Positions 49,676 to 59,610 are shown, counted from the stretch's first letter. The stretch is 64,000 nt of DNA from Algoriphagus hitonicola (GCF_900113375.1 NZ_FOPC01000010.1:35628-99627); one strand, 5' to 3'. Numbers and translations are program-made. Notes: generated by a model from the letters alone, not told the origin.

Positions 49676-52600
49676 ATGTTTTTACTCCGTGAAAATCGAT
49701 TTAGTCAAGCAAGACTCCTACTGGTAGTCTTCTTGACTTTTTCTTTTTTGGAGGGATTTTCACAAGATAATTTTGAGGCAAAATTCGTCCAGTTAAAACC
49801 CAGAAAAGCTGGAGTTTCCTTCAAAAATCAACTGACCGAGAACCAAATCAACAATATCCTTCGTTACGAATATTTTTATAACGGGGGCGGCGTCGCTGTG
49901 GGTGACTTGGACAATGATGGACTGGACGATATTTTTTTTACAGGAAATATGGTTCCCAATCAACTCTATAAAAATCTAGGGGAACTCAAGTTTGAAAATG
50001 TAACCAAATCAGCAGGGGTAAAAGGGAAATCAACCTGGACGACAGGAGTCAGCATGGCTGACGTGAATGGTGACGGTCTCTTGGATATTTACGTCTGCTA
50101 CTCGGGAAAAGGGACACCGGAAAGTAGAAAAAATGAGCTTTGGATCAACGAAGGCGATTTTCAATTTAGTGAACAAGCAGAAGAATATGGAATTGCTGAT
50201 CCTTCCAATAGCACCCAAGGTTTATTTTTTGATTTTGACCAAGATGGGGATTTGGATCTCTTTCTACTCAATCACCACATCGAAGTCATCAATGAGTTGG
50301 AATTTGATGAAGCCAAGTCTATCAGACATCCTTATGCTGGAGACAAGTTCTACCGAAATGACAATGGAAAATTCACCGATATCAGCGAAGAAGCCGGAAT
50401 CAAAGGCTCCGCCTTAGGATTCGGTCTTGCAGTCATCGCATCAGATATCAATCAAGACGGTTGGCTGGATCTCTTGGTCACCAATGACTACATCGAGCCG
50501 GATTATGTATACATCAATCAGCAGGATGGCACATTTTCAGACGAAATGGAATCTTATTTCAGCCATATTTCCCACTTTTCCATGGGAGCGGATATTGCTG
50601 ATATCAACAATGACGGACTGCAAGACATCTTAACGCTCGATATGCTTCCCGAAGACAATAAGCGTCAAAAACTACTCTACGGCCCCGAAAACTACGAGCA
50701 ATATGCCTTGATGATCCGAAAGGGATTTTACCATCAAAACATGCGAAATATGCTTCACCTCAATCTAGGTGAAGGAAACTTCTCAGAGATCGGACAACTC
50801 GCCGGAATATCCAATACCGATTGGTCGTGGGCTGCGCTTTTTTTCGATGCCACCAATGACGGTTTCAAAGATCTTTTTGTCACCAATGGCTATTACCGGG
50901 ATTACACCAATCGGGATTTTCTCAAGTACAAAGGCGATTATTATTTCAAACAAGCGGTCGCCAATCAAAAAGCGGATACGCTGCATCTCGTTACGACTAT
51001 GAGCTCCACGCCGGTGCACAACTACTTTTTTGAAAATCGTGGAGATCTTCAATTTAAAGATCAAAGTTTGAATTGGGGATTTGAAAAACCAGGCTTTTCA
51101 AGTGGTGCTGCCTATTCCGATTTGGACAATGATGGAGATCTGGATTTGGTAGTCAACCATTTAAATGAAGTTGCCGGTATTTATGAAAACACTGGCGAAA
51201 AAGGAAATTGGGTGCAAATAAAACTAACTGGGACTGATCTAAATCCGCTAGCTATCGGAAGTCGAATAGAGATTTTTAGTGATGATTCCAAGCAAGTCCA
51301 AGAACTTCAGCCGGTGAGAGGATTCCAGTCTTCCAGCACCTACCGCCTTCATTTCGGACTGGGAGCGGAAAAATCCATCGACTCCGTTCTAATCCATTGG
51401 CCATATCAATCACAATCTACCTTTAAAGACCTTGATATCAATTCTTTAAATACCTTTAAACAAAAAAGTACTTCAATTAATTCCTCGTCAAAAACTGCCA
51501 AAAATTCGAGCTTCAAAAAGCATAATTCTGCTCCCCAATTTCTCCCAAAGGCTTCTGGTTTTAATGATTTTAAGCGGCAACCCTTGATGATTACTATGCC
51601 TTCTGCGATCAGCCCGGTTTTGGCTCAAGGGGACCTGAATCAAGACGGAATTCCTGAGATTTTTATCGGAGGCACCAAGGGTCAGGCAGCACAGATTTTT
51701 TCTTTTGATGGTGAAAGATGGAACCCATATTCCGGATTTTCAAGTGCCGATGAATTTACCGACGCCATTGCAATTTTTGAAGATTTCAATGGAGATGGAT
51801 TTGAGGACCTCTTCATCGGCAGCGGAGGCTATCATGATTACTTGAGGACAGACGAATCCCTGGTGGACAGACTCTATCTCAATGACGGAACCGGAAGACT
51901 CCGATGGTCGAATTCTTTTCCAGATTACACCATCAGCACGGGCACAGCGATTAGCCTAGACATCAATCAAGACGGTGCTCCAGATTTGTTCGTAGGAGGA
52001 AGAATCATTCCAGGACGTTACCCTCAAATCCCCGAAAGCAAAATCCTAATCAATAATGGACAGGGACAATTTACTGATCAGACCGACACATATATTCCCA
52101 ATTCGACCCTGGGCATGGTTACTTCCGCTCAAAGTCAGGATTTAAATGATGACGGATATCCGGATTTGATCCTTGTAGGAGAATTTATGCCTATCACGGC
52201 ATTCATCAATCAGCAAGGAAAATCCTTTTTGGATCAATCCGAAAAATACTTTTCAGATCAGCTCAGCGGCTGGTGGTCATCTTTGGCCCAAGCTGACCTT
52301 GACGGGGACGGTGATTTGGATTTGATTGTGGGGAATTTTGGAGAAAACAGTCAGTTTGAGGTCAGTGAGGAGAAAAAACTTCGACTTTTTTCGGCTGACT
52401 TTGATCAAAACGGTTCCATTGATCCGATTCTGGAATGCTATATCGGAGACGGATATTATCCCTTTGCCAGTAGAGACGAGCTTTTGGACCAAATGGTCAG
52501 CATGCGAAGTAAATTCACTGATTACGAATCCTATTCGACAGCAAAAATCTCTGATTTATTTAGCCAAAATGAATTGGATCAGGCAGAATATCTTGAAGCC

Positions 52601-52972
52601 AATACCATGAGTTCCTTTTATTTAGAAAACTCAAGGGAAGGCTTCAGACCGCATAAATTACCCACTTTGGCCCAAGCTTTTCCGATCTATGCCATTCAGG
52701 TTACTGATGTCAATCGAGATGGAATTCAAGATTTGGTTCTGGGAGGAAACAATCGACAAAGTCGTATTCGGGTAGGAAATCTCGACGCTGGATTTGGCTT
52801 GGTTTTACAGGGAAAATCAGATGGAGGCTTTGAAATCCTTGGTCCGGCAGATGCGGGATTCAGCATCAAAGGAGATATCAAATCCATCTTGGAGTTTCAG
52901 GTAGGTGAAAAGAAATTCATCTTATTTGGAGTTCATGGTCAGGCTTTAGAACTTTATGAGTATGTGGAATAA
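49676..52972 (+). CDS. CRTAC1-type FG-GAP/VCBS repeat protein with UnbV/ASPIC domains
   Basis: A 1098-residue secreted protein with signal peptide (to FSQD). It has two similar halves. Each has FG-GAP/VCBS beta-propeller blades with calcium-binding motifs DLDNDGLDDIFF, DVNGDGLLDIYV, DFDQDGDLDLFLLN and related copies. The first half is followed by the UnbV/ASPIC domain (about 500-600, VQIKLTGTDLNPLAIGSRIEI and GFQSSSTYRLHFGLG). The family includes the extracellular matrix protein CRTAC1 and large Bacteroidota proteins found with polysaccharide or sulfatase loci. It overlaps the next gene by 17 bases. Confidence 0.92.
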   Translation: MFLLRENRFSQARLLLVVFLTFSFLEGFSQDNFEAKFVQLKPRKAGVSFKNQLTENQINNILRYEYFYNGGGVAVGDLDNDGLDDIFFTGNMVPNQLYKNLGELKFENVTKSAGVKGKSTWTTGVSMADVNGDGLLDIYVCYSGKGTPESRKNELWINEGDFQFSEQAEEYGIADPSNSTQGLFFDFDQDGDLDLFLLNHHIEVINELEFDEAKSIRHPYAGDKFYRNDNGKFTDISEEAGIKGSALGFGLAVIASDINQDGWLDLLVTNDYIEPDYVYINQQDGTFSDEMESYFSHISHFSMGADIADINNDGLQDILTLDMLPEDNKRQKLLYGPENYEQYALMIRKGFYHQNMRNMLHLNLGEGNFSEIGQLAGISNTDWSWAALFFDATNDGFKDLFVTNGYYRDYTNRDFLKYKGDYYFKQAVANQKADTLHLVTTMSSTPVHNYFFENRGDLQFKDQSLNWGFEKPGFSSGAAYSDLDNDGDLDLVVNHLNEVAGIYENTGEKGNWVQIKLTGTDLNPLAIGSRIEIFSDDSKQVQELQPVRGFQSSSTYRLHFGLGAEKSIDSVLIHWPYQSQSTFKDLDINSLNTFKQKSTSINSSSKTAKNSSFKKHNSAPQFLPKASGFNDFKRQPLMITMPSAISPVLAQGDLNQDGIPEIFIGGTKGQAAQIFSFDGERWNPYSGFSSADEFTDAIAIFEDFNGDGFEDLFIGSGGYHDYLRTDESLVDRLYLNDGTGRLRWSNSFPDYTISTGTAISLDINQDGAPDLFVGGRIIPGRYPQIPESKILINNGQGQFTDQTDTYIPNSTLGMVTSAQSQDLNDDGYPDLILVGEFMPITAFINQQGKSFLDQSEKYFSDQLSGWWSSLAQADLDGDGDLDLIVGNFGENSQFEVSEEKKLRLFSADFDQNGSIDPILECYIGDGYYPFASRDELLDQMVSMRSKFTDYESYSTAKISDLFSQNELDQAEYLEANTMSSFYLENSREGFRPHKLPTLAQAFPIYAIQVTDVNRDGIQDLVLGGNNRQSRIRVGNLDAGFGLVLQGKSDGGFEILGPADAGFSIKGDIKSILEFQVGEKKFILFGVHGQALELYEYVE

Positions 52973-54305
52973 TAAGGTCTCATATCTTTTGCTTTATATC
53001 CTGATGGTTGGGATTTGTCCCATTGGGATCGCAGTTGAAAAAAAAACTCCCGATTGGCCAAAAATCTACTCAGATCAACTATTTCATTTGACCGAAGTCA
53101 TGGTCACCGATGTGGCTAGTCCACCAGTGGCAGCCAGAATCTATGCCTACGCAGCTCTGAGTACCTATCTGATGATGGAGAGCGAAGGCGCAAATTTTGA
53201 TCAGCCGAAAATTCCCTTTCATATCCAAGGCACTTCCGGAATTACAGGGATTAAATCACCGGAATTTGCAGCTATTTATACCATGCTTTTGGTTGGGGAG
53301 AAACTCATGCCCTCAGGTTATTTGCTCCAAGAAAAGCAGGAAAACTGGATCGATCGGGCCATAAAGCTTAAACTTTTAAAAAAAGGGGAAGTAGATAGTC
53401 ATTTACAAAAAGCACAACAAATTGCGAATAAGGTTTTGGCTATTGCTGGAAAAGACGGGTACAAAGAACTGACCGCTTTGAATCGCTACACGCCCAAAGA
53501 AGGTCCAGGATATTGGTATCCTACCCCACCAGCCTATATCGCCGCGGTGGAACCTGAGTGGAGGACGATAAAACCTTTCTTTGTCGATGATCTTGATCAG
53601 TTTGCCCCCAATCCAATGGCTAATTTTGATCTGGAAGCAGGCAGTTCCTTTCATAATCAACTGATGGAAGTGTACGAAGTGGGTAAAAGTCTAAGTGAAG
53701 AGCAAAAACTTATTGCTAACTTTTGGGACTGTAACCCTTTTATGGTCACTTATTCGGGCCACATGGCTATCGGGGTCAAAAAAATCTCTCCCGGAGGACA
53801 TTGGATGGGGATCACAGGTATTGCAGCACAGAAAGCACAACTCAATTTTCAGGAAACCGCATACATCCATTCTCTTGTGGGGATGACGCTTCATGATGCA
53901 TTCATCTCCTGCTGGAAGGCCAAATACGAGACCAATCGGATTCGCCCGGAAACCGTGATCAATCGGACAATAGATCAGCGTTGGAAACCTCTACTACAAA
54001 CCCCGCCCTTTCCGGAATATACCTCAGGACATTCCGTCATTTCACAGGCCTCAGCTGTAATCCTTACCTCCTATTTTGGGGAGGATTTTTCATTCCTTGA
54101 CACTTCGGAGGTTTATTTTGGCCTTCCTGAACGGCAATTTGACTCATTTTTTCAGGCTTCCGCAGAGGCAGCTATTTCCCGGCTTTATGGAGGAATCCAC
54201 TTCCGGGATGCTATTGAAGAAGGAGTAAAACAAGGTGACCGAATTGGAAAAATGATTTTAGATAAAGTACAAAATACCCCAAAAACCCTGACTATAAATA
54301 ATTAA
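52956..54305 (+). CDS. Vanadium-dependent haloperoxidase-like (PAP2-superfamily) protein, exported
   Basis: A 449-residue protein with an N-terminal signal sequence or anchor. The PAP2/haloperoxidase site is complete: KYETNRIRPETV (K-x6-R-P), PEYTSGHSVISQA (SGH) and SRLYGGIHFRDA (S-R-x5-H). The long N-terminal helical half is typical of vanadium-dependent haloperoxidase-like bacterial proteins, whereas plain PAP2 phosphatases are shorter. It could halogenate or dephosphorylate; sequence alone cannot choose. It overlaps the CRTAC1-like gene by 17 bases and is 3 bases before the sulfatase, so all are cotranscribed. Confidence 0.85.
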   Translation: MSMWNNKVSYLLLYILMVGICPIGIAVEKKTPDWPKIYSDQLFHLTEVMVTDVASPPVAARIYAYAALSTYLMMESEGANFDQPKIPFHIQGTSGITGIKSPEFAAIYTMLLVGEKLMPSGYLLQEKQENWIDRAIKLKLLKKGEVDSHLQKAQQIANKVLAIAGKDGYKELTALNRYTPKEGPGYWYPTPPAYIAAVEPEWRTIKPFFVDDLDQFAPNPMANFDLEAGSSFHNQLMEVYEVGKSLSEEQKLIANFWDCNPFMVTYSGHMAIGVKKISPGGHWMGITGIAAQKAQLNFQETAYIHSLVGMTLHDAFISCWKAKYETNRIRPETVINRTIDQRWKPLLQTPPFPEYTSGHSVISQASAVILTSYFGEDFSFLDTSEVYFGLPERQFDSFFQASAEAAISRLYGGIHFRDAIEEGVKQGDRIGKMILDKVQNTPKTLTINN

Positions 54306-54308
54306 GTA

Positions 54309-55727
54309 ATGATAAAAACCTTCCTTTCCCTAGGACTTGTTTCTGCATTCTTTTCCTGTACAAATCAAACAGAAATTAAAACTAATACCTCTCCTCCAAA
54401 CATCATCTTAGTTTTTGCTGACGACATGGGTTATGGGGACTTGGGGAGCTATGGAGCTACTGAATGGGAAACCCCACACTTGGATCAGTTGGCCAAGGAC
54501 GGAGCGAAATTCACCCAATTCTACGTGCCTCATGCGGTCTGCACGGCATCGAGAGCAGCGCTTTTGACGGGTACTTATGCTAACCGTCTTGAACTTTTTG
54601 GGGCTTTGGATCATACCGCCAAGCATGGCTTAAACCCGGAGGAAACGACCATTGCGGATCTCTTAAAAGAGAAGGGATATACAACCGGTATGGTTGGAAA
54701 ATGGCACTTGGGCCATCTCGAGGAATTTCTGCCCACCCGTCAAGGATTTGATTCCTATTTTGGCCTACCCTACTCCAATGATATGTGGCCTCATCATCCG
54801 GAAGCAAAGGATTATTATCCTCCCCTTCCCCTGATGGAAAATGAAAAAACCATAGATATCCTGGATGAACAGCATCAACTCACCACCCAATACACTGAGC
54901 GTGCATTGGATTTTATCGATAAAAATAAAGAAGAGTCTTTTTTTCTTTACCTCGCTCATTCCATGCCCCATGTGCCACTTTTTGTTTCAGAAAAATTTGA
55001 GGGAAAAAGCCGGCAGGGGCTTTACGGGGATGTGATGATGGAGATCGATTGGTCCATGGGTGAAATCCGAAAAAAACTCAAAGATCTAGGCCTGGAAGAA
55101 AATACCTTGATCATCTTCACCTCCGACAATGGCCCTTGGCTTTCCTATGGAGGTCATGCTGGATCGACCGGAGGTCTTAGAGAAGGAAAAGGCACTTCTT
55201 GGGAAGGTGGAATCCGAGTCCCGGCCATCATGACTTGGCCTGGAGTCATCCCCGCTGGAACAGTCCAAGATCAAGCTGCAATGACAATCGATATTTTACC
55301 CACTTTGGCTCATATCACACAAGCAAAACTTCCAGACTTACCCATAGACGGGCGAAATATCTGGCCATTGACGCAGGGCGAAAAAATGGATCATAAACCC
55401 TATTATGCTTATTATAATCAAAATGAATTGCAAGCGGTCATGTTTGGAAAATGGAAGTTGATATTCCCACATCAATACCGGACCATTCCCAATGATGCGG
55501 AATTGAGTAATGATGGCATTCCTGTAAAATACGATCATATCAATCTCACCGAACCCATGCTTTTTGATTTGGTTTCTGATCCCTTTGAGCAAAAAAATGT
55601 AGCTGCTGAAAATCCTGATATTCTCCGGGAATTGGAAGGCTACGCGGAACTAGCCCGCCAAGATATGGGCGATGCGCTGACCGATCGAACCGGAACAGGT
55701 AACCGGAAAGCAGGTCGCATTGACTGA
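54309..55727 (+). CDS. Type I sulfatase lipoprotein
   Basis: A 472-residue formylglycine sulfatase with a lipoprotein signal (SAFFSC, Cys17). Metal site FADDMGYGD; catalytic Cys78 in CTASRAALLTG, a C-x-A-x-R variant of the usual C-x-P-x-R, which still allows formylglycine formation. Further motifs are GKWHLGH and TSDNGPWLSYGGHAGSTGG. It removes sulfate from a sugar or ester outside the cytoplasm. No sulfatase-maturing enzyme is adjacent. Last gene of the ROK-led block, convergent with menB. Confidence 0.93.
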   Translation: MIKTFLSLGLVSAFFSCTNQTEIKTNTSPPNIILVFADDMGYGDLGSYGATEWETPHLDQLAKDGAKFTQFYVPHAVCTASRAALLTGTYANRLELFGALDHTAKHGLNPEETTIADLLKEKGYTTGMVGKWHLGHLEEFLPTRQGFDSYFGLPYSNDMWPHHPEAKDYYPPLPLMENEKTIDILDEQHQLTTQYTERALDFIDKNKEESFFLYLAHSMPHVPLFVSEKFEGKSRQGLYGDVMMEIDWSMGEIRKKLKDLGLEENTLIIFTSDNGPWLSYGGHAGSTGGLREGKGTSWEGGIRVPAIMTWPGVIPAGTVQDQAAMTIDILPTLAHITQAKLPDLPIDGRNIWPLTQGEKMDHKPYYAYYNQNELQAVMFGKWKLIFPHQYRTIPNDAELSNDGIPVKYDHINLTEPMLFDLVSDPFEQKNVAAENPDILRELEGYAELARQDMGDALTDRTGTGNRKAGRID

Positions 55728-55736
55728 AATTTTATT

Positions 55737-56570
55737 TTAAGGAATCCACTTGATCTGCTTAAAATTCGGTTTTCGCTTTTCCAAGAAAGCATTTCTTCCC
55801 TCTTTAGCTTCCTCGGTCATGTAGGCCAATCGGGTCGCTTCACCGGCAAAAACCTGCTGCCCGACCATTCCATCATCGGTTAGATTCATCGCAAATTTCA
55901 GCATTTTGATTGAAGTTGGGGATTTTTCTAAAATTTCCTGCGCCCATTGAAAGGCCGTGGATTCCAGTTCTTCGTGTGGAATTACGGCGTTGACCATTCC
56001 CATTTCATAGGCCTCCTGTGCAGAATAATTTCTTCCCAAGAAAAATATTTCCCTGGCCTTTTTTTGTCCGACCATCTTAGCCAAATAGGCAGATCCATAT
56101 CCCCCGTCAAAACTGGTCACATCGGCATCTGTCTGCTTAAAAATCGCATGTTCCTTACTCGCCAAAGTCAAATCACAAACCACATGTAAACTGTGTCCTC
56201 CGCCGACAGCCCAGCCTGGGACCACTGCGATCACCACCTTAGGCATAAAACGAATCAGCCGCTGCACTTCCAAAATATTCAATCGATGATAGCCATCATC
56301 ACCCACATAGCCTTGATGGCCTCGTGCCCGCTGATCTCCACCGGAGCAAAAGGCCCACTTTCCATCTTTAGGCGAAGGTCCTTCACCACTCAGTAAAACT
56401 ACCCCTATCGAGGTATCCTCTTGGGCATCGTAAAAAGCATCGTATAATTCCGCCGTAGTTTTCGGACGAAAAGCATTCCTCACCTCAGGTCTATTAAAAG
56501 CAATTCGGGCTACCCCATCGCATTTTTTATAGGTGATATCTTCGTATTCTTTGGCAGTGATCCACTCCAT
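55737..56570 (-). CDS. menB: 1,4-dihydroxy-2-naphthoyl-CoA synthase
   Basis: A 277-residue crotonase-fold enzyme of menaquinone synthesis (ring closure of o-succinylbenzoyl-CoA). Typical motifs are RPEVRNAFRPKTTAEL, the oxyanion segment FCSGGDQRARGHQGYVG, PGWAVGGGHSLHVVCDLTLAS and the Asp/Tyr-containing TSFDGGYGSAYLAKMVG. Length is normal. It is transcribed away from the MenE-like gene (106 bases apart). Other men genes are not in the window. Confidence 0.95.
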   Translation of the reverse strand: MEWITAKEYEDITYKKCDGVARIAFNRPEVRNAFRPKTTAELYDAFYDAQEDTSIGVVLLSGEGPSPKDGKWAFCSGGDQRARGHQGYVGDDGYHRLNILEVQRLIRFMPKVVIAVVPGWAVGGGHSLHVVCDLTLASKEHAIFKQTDADVTSFDGGYGSAYLAKMVGQKKAREIFFLGRNYSAQEAYEMGMVNAVIPHEELESTAFQWAQEILEKSPTSIKMLKFAMNLTDDGMVGQQVFAGEATRLAYMTEEAKEGRNAFLEKRKPNFKQIKWIP

Positions 56571-56675
56571 GATTTTCTTTTTGGTTAAAAATCCGATTTT
56601 TTTGCAAGATAACAGGCTTGTCCGAAATTTGTTGATCTACTGTACGGCTTCCTTTTTGCATTCTAAAATTATTCC

Positions 56676-57746
56676 ATGTTCCAACTTCAATATCAAGACA
56701 AACGGTTTTCCTCAGTACAGGATTTTGAAAAGGTGGAACCCTTTGACATTGAGGTTTTGGATCAAGCCATTCAGTTCTGTAGGGAATGGCTTTCGGGAAA
56801 AGAAAACTTTGAGCAATACACCTCAGGATCCACAGGTAAGCCTAAGAAAATCAACCTTACCAGGATCCAAATGCAAGCGAGCGCTCAGGCCACCGGAGCT
56901 TTTTTCCAGATCAATTCCAAATCTCTGCTCTTATGTTGCCTCAATCCTGCCTACATCGCCGGAAAAATGATGCTAGTTCGTGCCATGGAATGGAACTGTC
57001 CGATGGTACTTGTAAACCCCAGTTCTGATCCCTTAAGTGAAATTGAGGATAGCCAAATTCCTGATTTTTTAGCTATGGTTCCCCTTCAAATACAGCAAAG
57101 CCTCCAAAATCCATCTTCTTTTGCCAAACTCAAAAAAGTCCAGCAGCTCATCATCGGTGGAGCGCCATTGAGTCCTCAACTGAAAATGGAAATGGTTTTG
57201 AACAAGATCCAAGCCTATCAAACTTACGGGATGACCGAAACGGTTTCACACATTGCCATTGCCAAAATCAAGAGCGAAGAGTTAATCTATCAAACCCTTC
57301 CCAAGGTAGAAATTGGAGTAGATGATCGAGGTGCTTTATGGGTGAAAGGTCCCATGAGCAAGAATGAAAAAATCCAAACCAATGACGCTGTTCGCTTACG
57401 TTCAGACAACGAATTTCAATGGCTTGGAAGAATAGACTTTGTGGTGAATTCAGGAGGAGTAAAACTCCATCCCGAGCTGATTGAGCCAAAAATCGAAAAA
57501 ACGGTAAATACCTATTTTTTCGGGTCCCGCTTTTTTCTGACAGGAACTCCAGATCCTAAATTTGGTGAAAAACTCGTCTTATTTATTGAATCAAGCCAAG
57601 CAGACAGCAATAAGGCAACGCATTTGCTTAATGAACTGAAAAAGAATCTTTCCGCATTTGAATGTCCGAAGGCTATTTATCTCATAGCTCAATTTAAAGA
57701 GACAGAAAGTGGGAAAATTGATCGAAAACTGAATATTCCAACATGA
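56676..57746 (+). CDS. menE: O-succinylbenzoate-CoA ligase-like (short MenE)
   Basis: A 356-residue AMP-forming ligase, shorter than MenE of Proteobacteria (about 450) but normal for this phylum. The P-loop is EQYTSGSTGKPKKINLT. Other motifs are the adenine-binding QTYGMTETVSHIAI, the hinge Asp in WLGRIDFVVNSGGVKLHPE and the catalytic Lys in ESGKIDRKL. Placed back-to-back with menB, so it most likely activates o-succinylbenzoate. The next gene overlaps by 4 bases (ATGA). Confidence 0.88.
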   Translation: MFQLQYQDKRFSSVQDFEKVEPFDIEVLDQAIQFCREWLSGKENFEQYTSGSTGKPKKINLTRIQMQASAQATGAFFQINSKSLLLCCLNPAYIAGKMMLVRAMEWNCPMVLVNPSSDPLSEIEDSQIPDFLAMVPLQIQQSLQNPSSFAKLKKVQQLIIGGAPLSPQLKMEMVLNKIQAYQTYGMTETVSHIAIAKIKSEELIYQTLPKVEIGVDDRGALWVKGPMSKNEKIQTNDAVRLRSDNEFQWLGRIDFVVNSGGVKLHPELIEPKIEKTVNTYFFGSRFFLTGTPDPKFGEKLVLFIESSQADSNKATHLLNELKKNLSAFECPKAIYLIAQFKETESGKIDRKLNIPT

Positions 57747-58171
57747 ATTACCTTCTAATTTTCATATTTCTTTGGATTCAAAATCCGTTTATGATGAATG
57801 AAAAAGGCAGCATCCATCTGACCATTGACAAAGTGGAATCCGATCAGGGAGTCATCAGAATTTTAGTTTTTTCCAGTTCAGATGGATTTCCGGAAAATCG
57901 AGATCATGCTATTAAAGCGATTTCGCTACCTATTGAAAATGGGCAGGCCTCTACCCAAATCAAAAATCTTCCCAAAGGGAAATACGCCATTTCTGTATTT
58001 CATGACCAAGACAAAAACGGCAAAATGAAGAAAAACGCCCTCGGTTATCCTCAGGAGAAATACGGTTTTTCGAATAATCCAAACAACAGATTTTCAATCC
58101 CAAAATTTGATCGCTGTGCGGTTTCGCTTTCTTCCAATCAGGTCAAAAAAGTAGAAATCAAACTTCGCTAG
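57743..58171 (+). CDS. DUF2141 family exported protein
   Basis: A 142-residue secreted protein with signal peptide. The DUF2141 core reads GVIRILVFSSSDGFPENRD, then NLPKGKYAISVFHDQDKNGKM and GYPQEKYGFSNNP, a typical transthyretin-like beta-sandwich motif. It overlaps the menE stop by 4 bases and the convergent 2OG oxygenase end by 4 bases. Function unknown; membrane-associated roles are suspected for the family. A menaquinone link is context only. Confidence 0.87.
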   Translation: MNYLLIFIFLWIQNPFMMNEKGSIHLTIDKVESDQGVIRILVFSSSDGFPENRDHAIKAISLPIENGQASTQIKNLPKGKYAISVFHDQDKNGKMKKNALGYPQEKYGFSNNPNNRFSIPKFDRCAVSLSSNQVKKVEIKLR

Positions 58172-58779
58172 GAAATCGTCCTAAGCCATCCGGTAATGCT
58201 GTTCCGTTCCTTTTTGGTCGGCAGGACTTCATGAGGGATCTCTCCGCTCAGAAAAACAACCAATCTGCCTGGCATCGGCAAAATATCCAGCACATCTTCC
58301 TTACCATTTTCTTTAGGCAGATACATTCTCAATGCTCCCTCGTCTTGGGCTGTCCATATATCGTTGACGTAGAGAATGACGGTCACCGCCCGATAGGAAA
58401 CCTGCTGAAACTGATCCAAATGCCGCTTGTAAAAAGATCCGATCGGATAGCGGGCAAAATGTGCTTCAAAAGACTGAAGTCCTAAAAAACATCTTCGATT
58501 TAGTGCCAATTTGATTGCATCCACTCGATGCCAATATTCCGACTGGAGAATACTCAGATTGTCAGGCTCCATCCAAAGCACCTCATCACTGCGAATTTCA
58601 GGTTTCACCTGTTTTTGATCTCCCGTACCGATAGCTGCTTTTCGAAATTTCCCACTCTCCAACAGATCCGTCTGCTCGTCAAAAAGTGCCTTTCGGAAAA
58701 TTTCGTCAACAAAGTCATCAATGACTGCAAATGAATTTTCATAAATTCCACTGACTATACGATCGAGATTATCTTCCAT
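58168..58779 (-). CDS. 2OG-Fe(II) oxygenase
   Basis: A 203-residue prolyl-4-hydroxylase-like oxygenase. Iron ligands are His and Asp in YKRHLDQFQ and the distal His in GEIPHEVLPT. The 2-oxoglutarate Arg is in RNSITGWLR. A jelly-roll core carries VTVILYVND and LPMPGRLVVFLSG. The frame can start at 58800, but MEDNLDRI at 58779 looks more natural. The 3' end overlaps the DUF2141 gene by 4 bases on the other strand. It hydroxylates a protein or small molecule; target unknown. Confidence 0.88.
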   Translation of the reverse strand: MEDNLDRIVSGIYENSFAVIDDFVDEIFRKALFDEQTDLLESGKFRKAAIGTGDQKQVKPEIRSDEVLWMEPDNLSILQSEYWHRVDAIKLALNRRCFLGLQSFEAHFARYPIGSFYKRHLDQFQQVSYRAVTVILYVNDIWTAQDEGALRMYLPKENGKEDVLDILPMPGRLVVFLSGEIPHEVLPTKKERNSITGWLRTIS

Positions 58780-58828
58780 GAAAATGGGTTTAGACTGCAA
58801 AGTAAGATCTTAATTGCTTGAAAAAATA

Positions 58829-58836
58829 TACTTTTG
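58829..58836 (+). promoter_or_regulatory. Promoter -7 element for the 58.9 kb gene
   Basis: TACTTTTG is a perfect match to TAnnTTTG and lies 15 bases before the ATG at 58852. A TTG at 58814-58816 is closer than usual (12 bases), so the -33 element is uncertain. Confidence 0.45.
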
Positions 58837-58851
58837 TGCAAAGCTTAAAAA

Positions 58852-59604
58852 ATGAAGTTCTCTAAAGAAGATATCCAAAAACTCACACTCGAATACGATT
58901 CAGGAATTATCCCTCCACCTTACAGCCATGTTTTCCACATGGAATTGGACTGGAGTGAGTCCATCCTGAAAGTCAAACTGGATCTGCATTATACGGATCG
59001 GGACGAATTGAGCGAGCAGGAAATTTTGGATGAGGGCTTTACCCTTTCTGACGATTATCATTATGAGGGAGAATTGAACTCCATTTGGATCGAACCCATA
59101 CAGGAGTTACTGACTGAAACCAAATGGTCACCTCGACAACTGGACGAAGGCGGGATAATTCTTTACCTCAATGAGGATTCTGTTCCGAAAACACCACTAA
59201 GTCAGGAGGTTTGGCAGCTGATGGCACAAGATCTAATTCAGGCGATCTACGAATCCACCAAAAAAGAAGCCCCACTTCATATTAATTACCGACTAGTTAC
59301 AGAAGAAAATACGCTGGATTGTACGATCACCGTGCATTTTTCCAACCGAACTGTGATTTTAGATCAGGGAGAAAAAAGTCAGGCGCTCAACTGGGATTAT
59401 TCAATTCAGTTGATGAAACTGATTTTTACGCCGGATTATCATTATGAAATTGCAAAAGAAGCACCTGGAACGAAACCGGGTGCATACATCGACTGCGGGG
59501 ATGGGCTATGGCATGAGTTAGGCAAAGGAGTGGTCAATATCGATCCGGCCTTTGATGCAGTAGGAAAAATCCAACAGCGCTTTGAAGATATGTTACTCGG
59601 TTAG
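58852..59604 (+). CDS. Conserved hypothetical protein
   Basis: A 250-residue acidic soluble protein without signal peptide. It has two beta-rich parts (about 25-85 and 140-185) with YSHVFHMELDWSESILKVKL and LDCTITVHFSNRTVILDQ, and a C-terminal part with GAYIDCGDGLWHELGKG. I recognise no catalytic motif. It looks like a conserved Bacteroidota protein of unknown role. It has a good -7 promoter element and is convergent with the XRE/S24 repressor gene. Confidence 0.7.
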   Translation: MKFSKEDIQKLTLEYDSGIIPPPYSHVFHMELDWSESILKVKLDLHYTDRDELSEQEILDEGFTLSDDYHYEGELNSIWIEPIQELLTETKWSPRQLDEGGIILYLNEDSVPKTPLSQEVWQLMAQDLIQAIYESTKKEAPLHINYRLVTEENTLDCTITVHFSNRTVILDQGEKSQALNWDYSIQLMKLIFTPDYHYEIAKEAPGTKPGAYIDCGDGLWHELGKGVVNIDPAFDAVGKIQQRFEDMLLG

Positions 59605-59610
59605 AGGCTG

